From assembly GCA_903813345.2 (NCBI GenBank), contig CAIIXF020000010.1:9290349-9354348 (forward strand): 64,000 bases of DNA, read 5' to 3'. Every line of letters starts with the position of its first letter. Positions within the stretch are counted from its first letter, which is position 1. The stretch is from Owenia fusiformis. Taxonomy: Eukaryota; Annelida; Polychaeta; Sabellida; Oweniidae. The position numbers and the translations under genes were made by a program. Positions 61,563-64,000 of the stretch are shown here, piece by piece. A model generated the notes under the pieces. That model was not told where the DNA came from. It searched no databases and saw only the letters and a program-made list of their open reading frames with translations.

Positions 61563-63800
61563 CAGTACACATAACTGTCAAAGGTGACAGTGGATCAGTC
61601 AATCACTATATGAATGGAAAGGACCAGGTATGATATGACAGATGATTTGAGACATGTGTTTTCCTGATGAGAAAATAGCATGGAATATGTTGTTTTCACA
61701 TTAATGGTATTTCGACTCTTCTCTCTCTTTCATGTGGTAAAATTGAGGAAAAGAATGTCCTCTTTTTAGAAAATAAGTCCGACATTTTGAAAATTGTGCC
61801 AAAATGGAGTCCTGTTTTTTTGAGAGTTAGAAGAGTGATATTTTTTAAATGGGGATAACTAAAATATGAACAAAATGTATATTTTTAATGAAAATGTAAT
61901 GTTTATGATCAGAATATAGTAATGGTTAAAGATACCGTCTCAAATGATTTGCCACATACCATACCTGGTCTTGCATATATGGAGACGTAAACTTGTGAAA
62001 TCCGCTAAATTTAATAGCCACAAAATTGAACTCAATACCTCAACATTTTCACAATCTCCAAGTGCAGGGTTAGGGATTATACAGTGACCCCAGTCACAGT
62101 GAAGTAACAGTCAATATGGAGAAATTTCAAGTAACTTAGGTTTGTTCTGTTTTTGAATGGTACATATACATGTATTCACTTATTTGAATATATATGGAAA
62201 TCTCTGCTAATGCGATTAAAAAGCACTAAGCTGTACAGCTAAGATTTATCTTACATACGTTACAATATCTCAAAATTTCAGTTTGATAAATCTAAGCTAG
62301 AGACACAAGGACAATAGTTTGTTTATGTAGTATATGAGACAGTATCTGTGTAAGTATGTTTATGATATGTGAATTGTAAGTGCTGTCTGTGTTCAATACC
62401 TCATACTCAACATTCTAAATGTATTTTGTAACAGTTAAATATTATATAGTACTGTATGTCAAAGACATTAATATCAATATATTATGTTGTGATTGAAAAA
62501 TGTGATTGACATATCTAAATATTATGCGATTCATTTTGTGGAGATATATTTAATCTGTGTGAAATCTCATTAACCCTCCTATCTTCCAGGATGAGTTTGG
62601 AATATAAACTCACCTCTGGCAGATGTTTTACATCTCCATGGAAACCTGTGAGGTCAACAAACATATCTACACTATGTCTCGGCATAGACACATTTTATAA
62701 GTGTTGGTTCTCCATATAGAGGGACCAGAGCATGAGATTTGAAACTACTCATTCTGGATCTACTCTTGTGTTTATAGAGCAATGGACATTTTCAATAAAT
62801 CCTGCCATCTTTTGCTGCCCCAAAGAAACTAAGGATATGTAGTAGCCATATTTAAATACCAAAGGTAGTTTAATATTAGCAAGACATGAATCCTACATGT
62901 ACTTGGAGAACCTATATGACATGGTTTCTTTTGTGTAGCAAATGATAATAATGGGTTTATTGAAAAGGTTGATTATGATTTGTGGAATTGTGTCTTTTGT
63001 ACATGACTTGTGTGTTCAGTGAATCTAGCAAAACTATTGTAGTGTTGTACTTTGTAGAATATAATTTATATTTTTACAAAAATGTGTTTATCTTTTTAAT
63101 TTAACATTCCAAAAAATAAATCAAACAAACACCATACTTATTATATTTTTCAACCATAGATGTCGATTTATTTGCAATAAAAGCAGAAAGCAACCATGAC
63201 TGTACATATAGACATAGAAGGTGTGCTTTTCACCAACACGTGTGTTAGTTTTCATCATGTAAAAATATCCCTTACTGATCTAATGTCACTAATTTATACA
63301 CAAACATTCAACTGATTGTGACCCGACTACATCCCCTGTGTAAGTCACAAATTGGTAAACACCCCATGCTGTGGGACCCGATAATCAAAGCAAGGTTATT
63401 ATAATGCTGAGAAAAGTTACTTTGGTGTATCATTTCTACAAGTTCTGCTTTGTCCTAATCTATTCCATAGTCATCCAGCATGGGGTGAAATATTTAAGTA
63501 TTTCATGTTATCTTTGTAATTCATTCAAAATAATATCCATGCTTTGATGACAAAACCATCATAAAAATACATTAAATTAATCTACATGTATTTTTTAATA
63601 TGCAGTCAATTTGACTTAGTAATAACCATACAGTAGAACATCCGTCACACCCAATTTCTGATGTTAGACTTGTAACACCTAACTAAAATTCAATGTACCT
63701 AGTAGGATCACTTTTTACATTGTGCTACTTTTGAAGTGTCAAATTAACAAACGTAACACCCATTTGCTTTAGTATAACTCCCAGATTAAGAGAAACTATA
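61563..63800. other. PGGT1B 3' flank, no gene recognised
   Basis: This is AT-rich sequence with candidate polyadenylation signals (for example AATAAA near 62793 and 63114). I could not decide which is used. No further coding exon is visible. Confidence 0.4.
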
Positions 63801-63807
63801 TATTCAA

Positions 63808-63920
63808 TAATGGTGACATTATCAATAAGGGTGACATTATCAATAATGGTGACATTATCAATAATAGTGACATTATCAATAATGGTGACATTATCAATAA
63901 TGGTGACATTAACAATAAGG
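63808..63920. repeat. 18-bp tandem repeat, about six copies
   Basis: The unit AATAATGGTGACATTATC repeats with few changes (aagg, atag variants). It lies near the window's end and is non-coding. Confidence 0.9.
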
Positions 63921-64000
63921 ACTAAAAATACAAAATATTGCTCATTGAAAGCTCAGACTTGATCGCAATTTCAGAATTTAAGCTTGCTTCGTACTATGAG

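Overview
This window is animal nuclear DNA. It is AT-rich and intron-rich, with GT-AG introns and many minisatellites and small inverted-repeat transposons. Four conserved animal genes can be rebuilt exon by exon, with every splice phase closing. They are cathepsin H (+), a divergent nicotinic-type Cys-loop receptor subunit (-), the decapping activator EDC3 (-) and the geranylgeranyltransferase-I beta subunit PGGT1B (+). A fifth, unrecognised two-exon gene lies on the + strand inside an EDC3 intron. The divergent receptor subunit and the repeat content suggest an invertebrate, possibly an aquatic lophotrochozoan such as a mollusc. I cannot name the species.

Layout: 1-1789 is a degenerate satellite and the presumed CTSH promoter. 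1790-13279 is CTSH, with a 2.1 kb inverted-repeat element in intron 1 and a 909 bp one in intron 6. 13600-19836 is gene-poor and bounded by piggyBac-like TTAA ends. 20119-25260 holds seven receptor exons; the signal-peptide exon was not found. 26599-33343 is a complete, very young, non-autonomous LTR retrotransposon on the minus strand, with 2.0 kb LTRs. 33344-44669 has no recognisable gene and carries satellites, including a 1 kb 42-bp VNTR. 44670-50706 is EDC3 with the nested gene at 46810-47444. 52423-61562 is PGGT1B, divergently arranged from EDC3. 61563-64000 is 3' flank.

The strongest unusual features are these. (1) In PGGT1B, the 3' splice site and first 45 nt of exon 7 are tandemly copied eight times at a 73-bp period, and a 902 bp hAT-type element is inserted in the fifth copy. 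All but the last copy lead to a stop codon. (2) The LTR element's two LTRs differ, as far as I can see, by one substitution and one G-run length. (3) The receptor's pore helix has Lys where the cation-selectivity Glu normally sits. (4) The nested gene has a CRE-like cluster and an X-box-like inverted repeat upstream. The genes share no pathway; they are ordinary housekeeping or neuronal genes in a repeat-laden neighbourhood.
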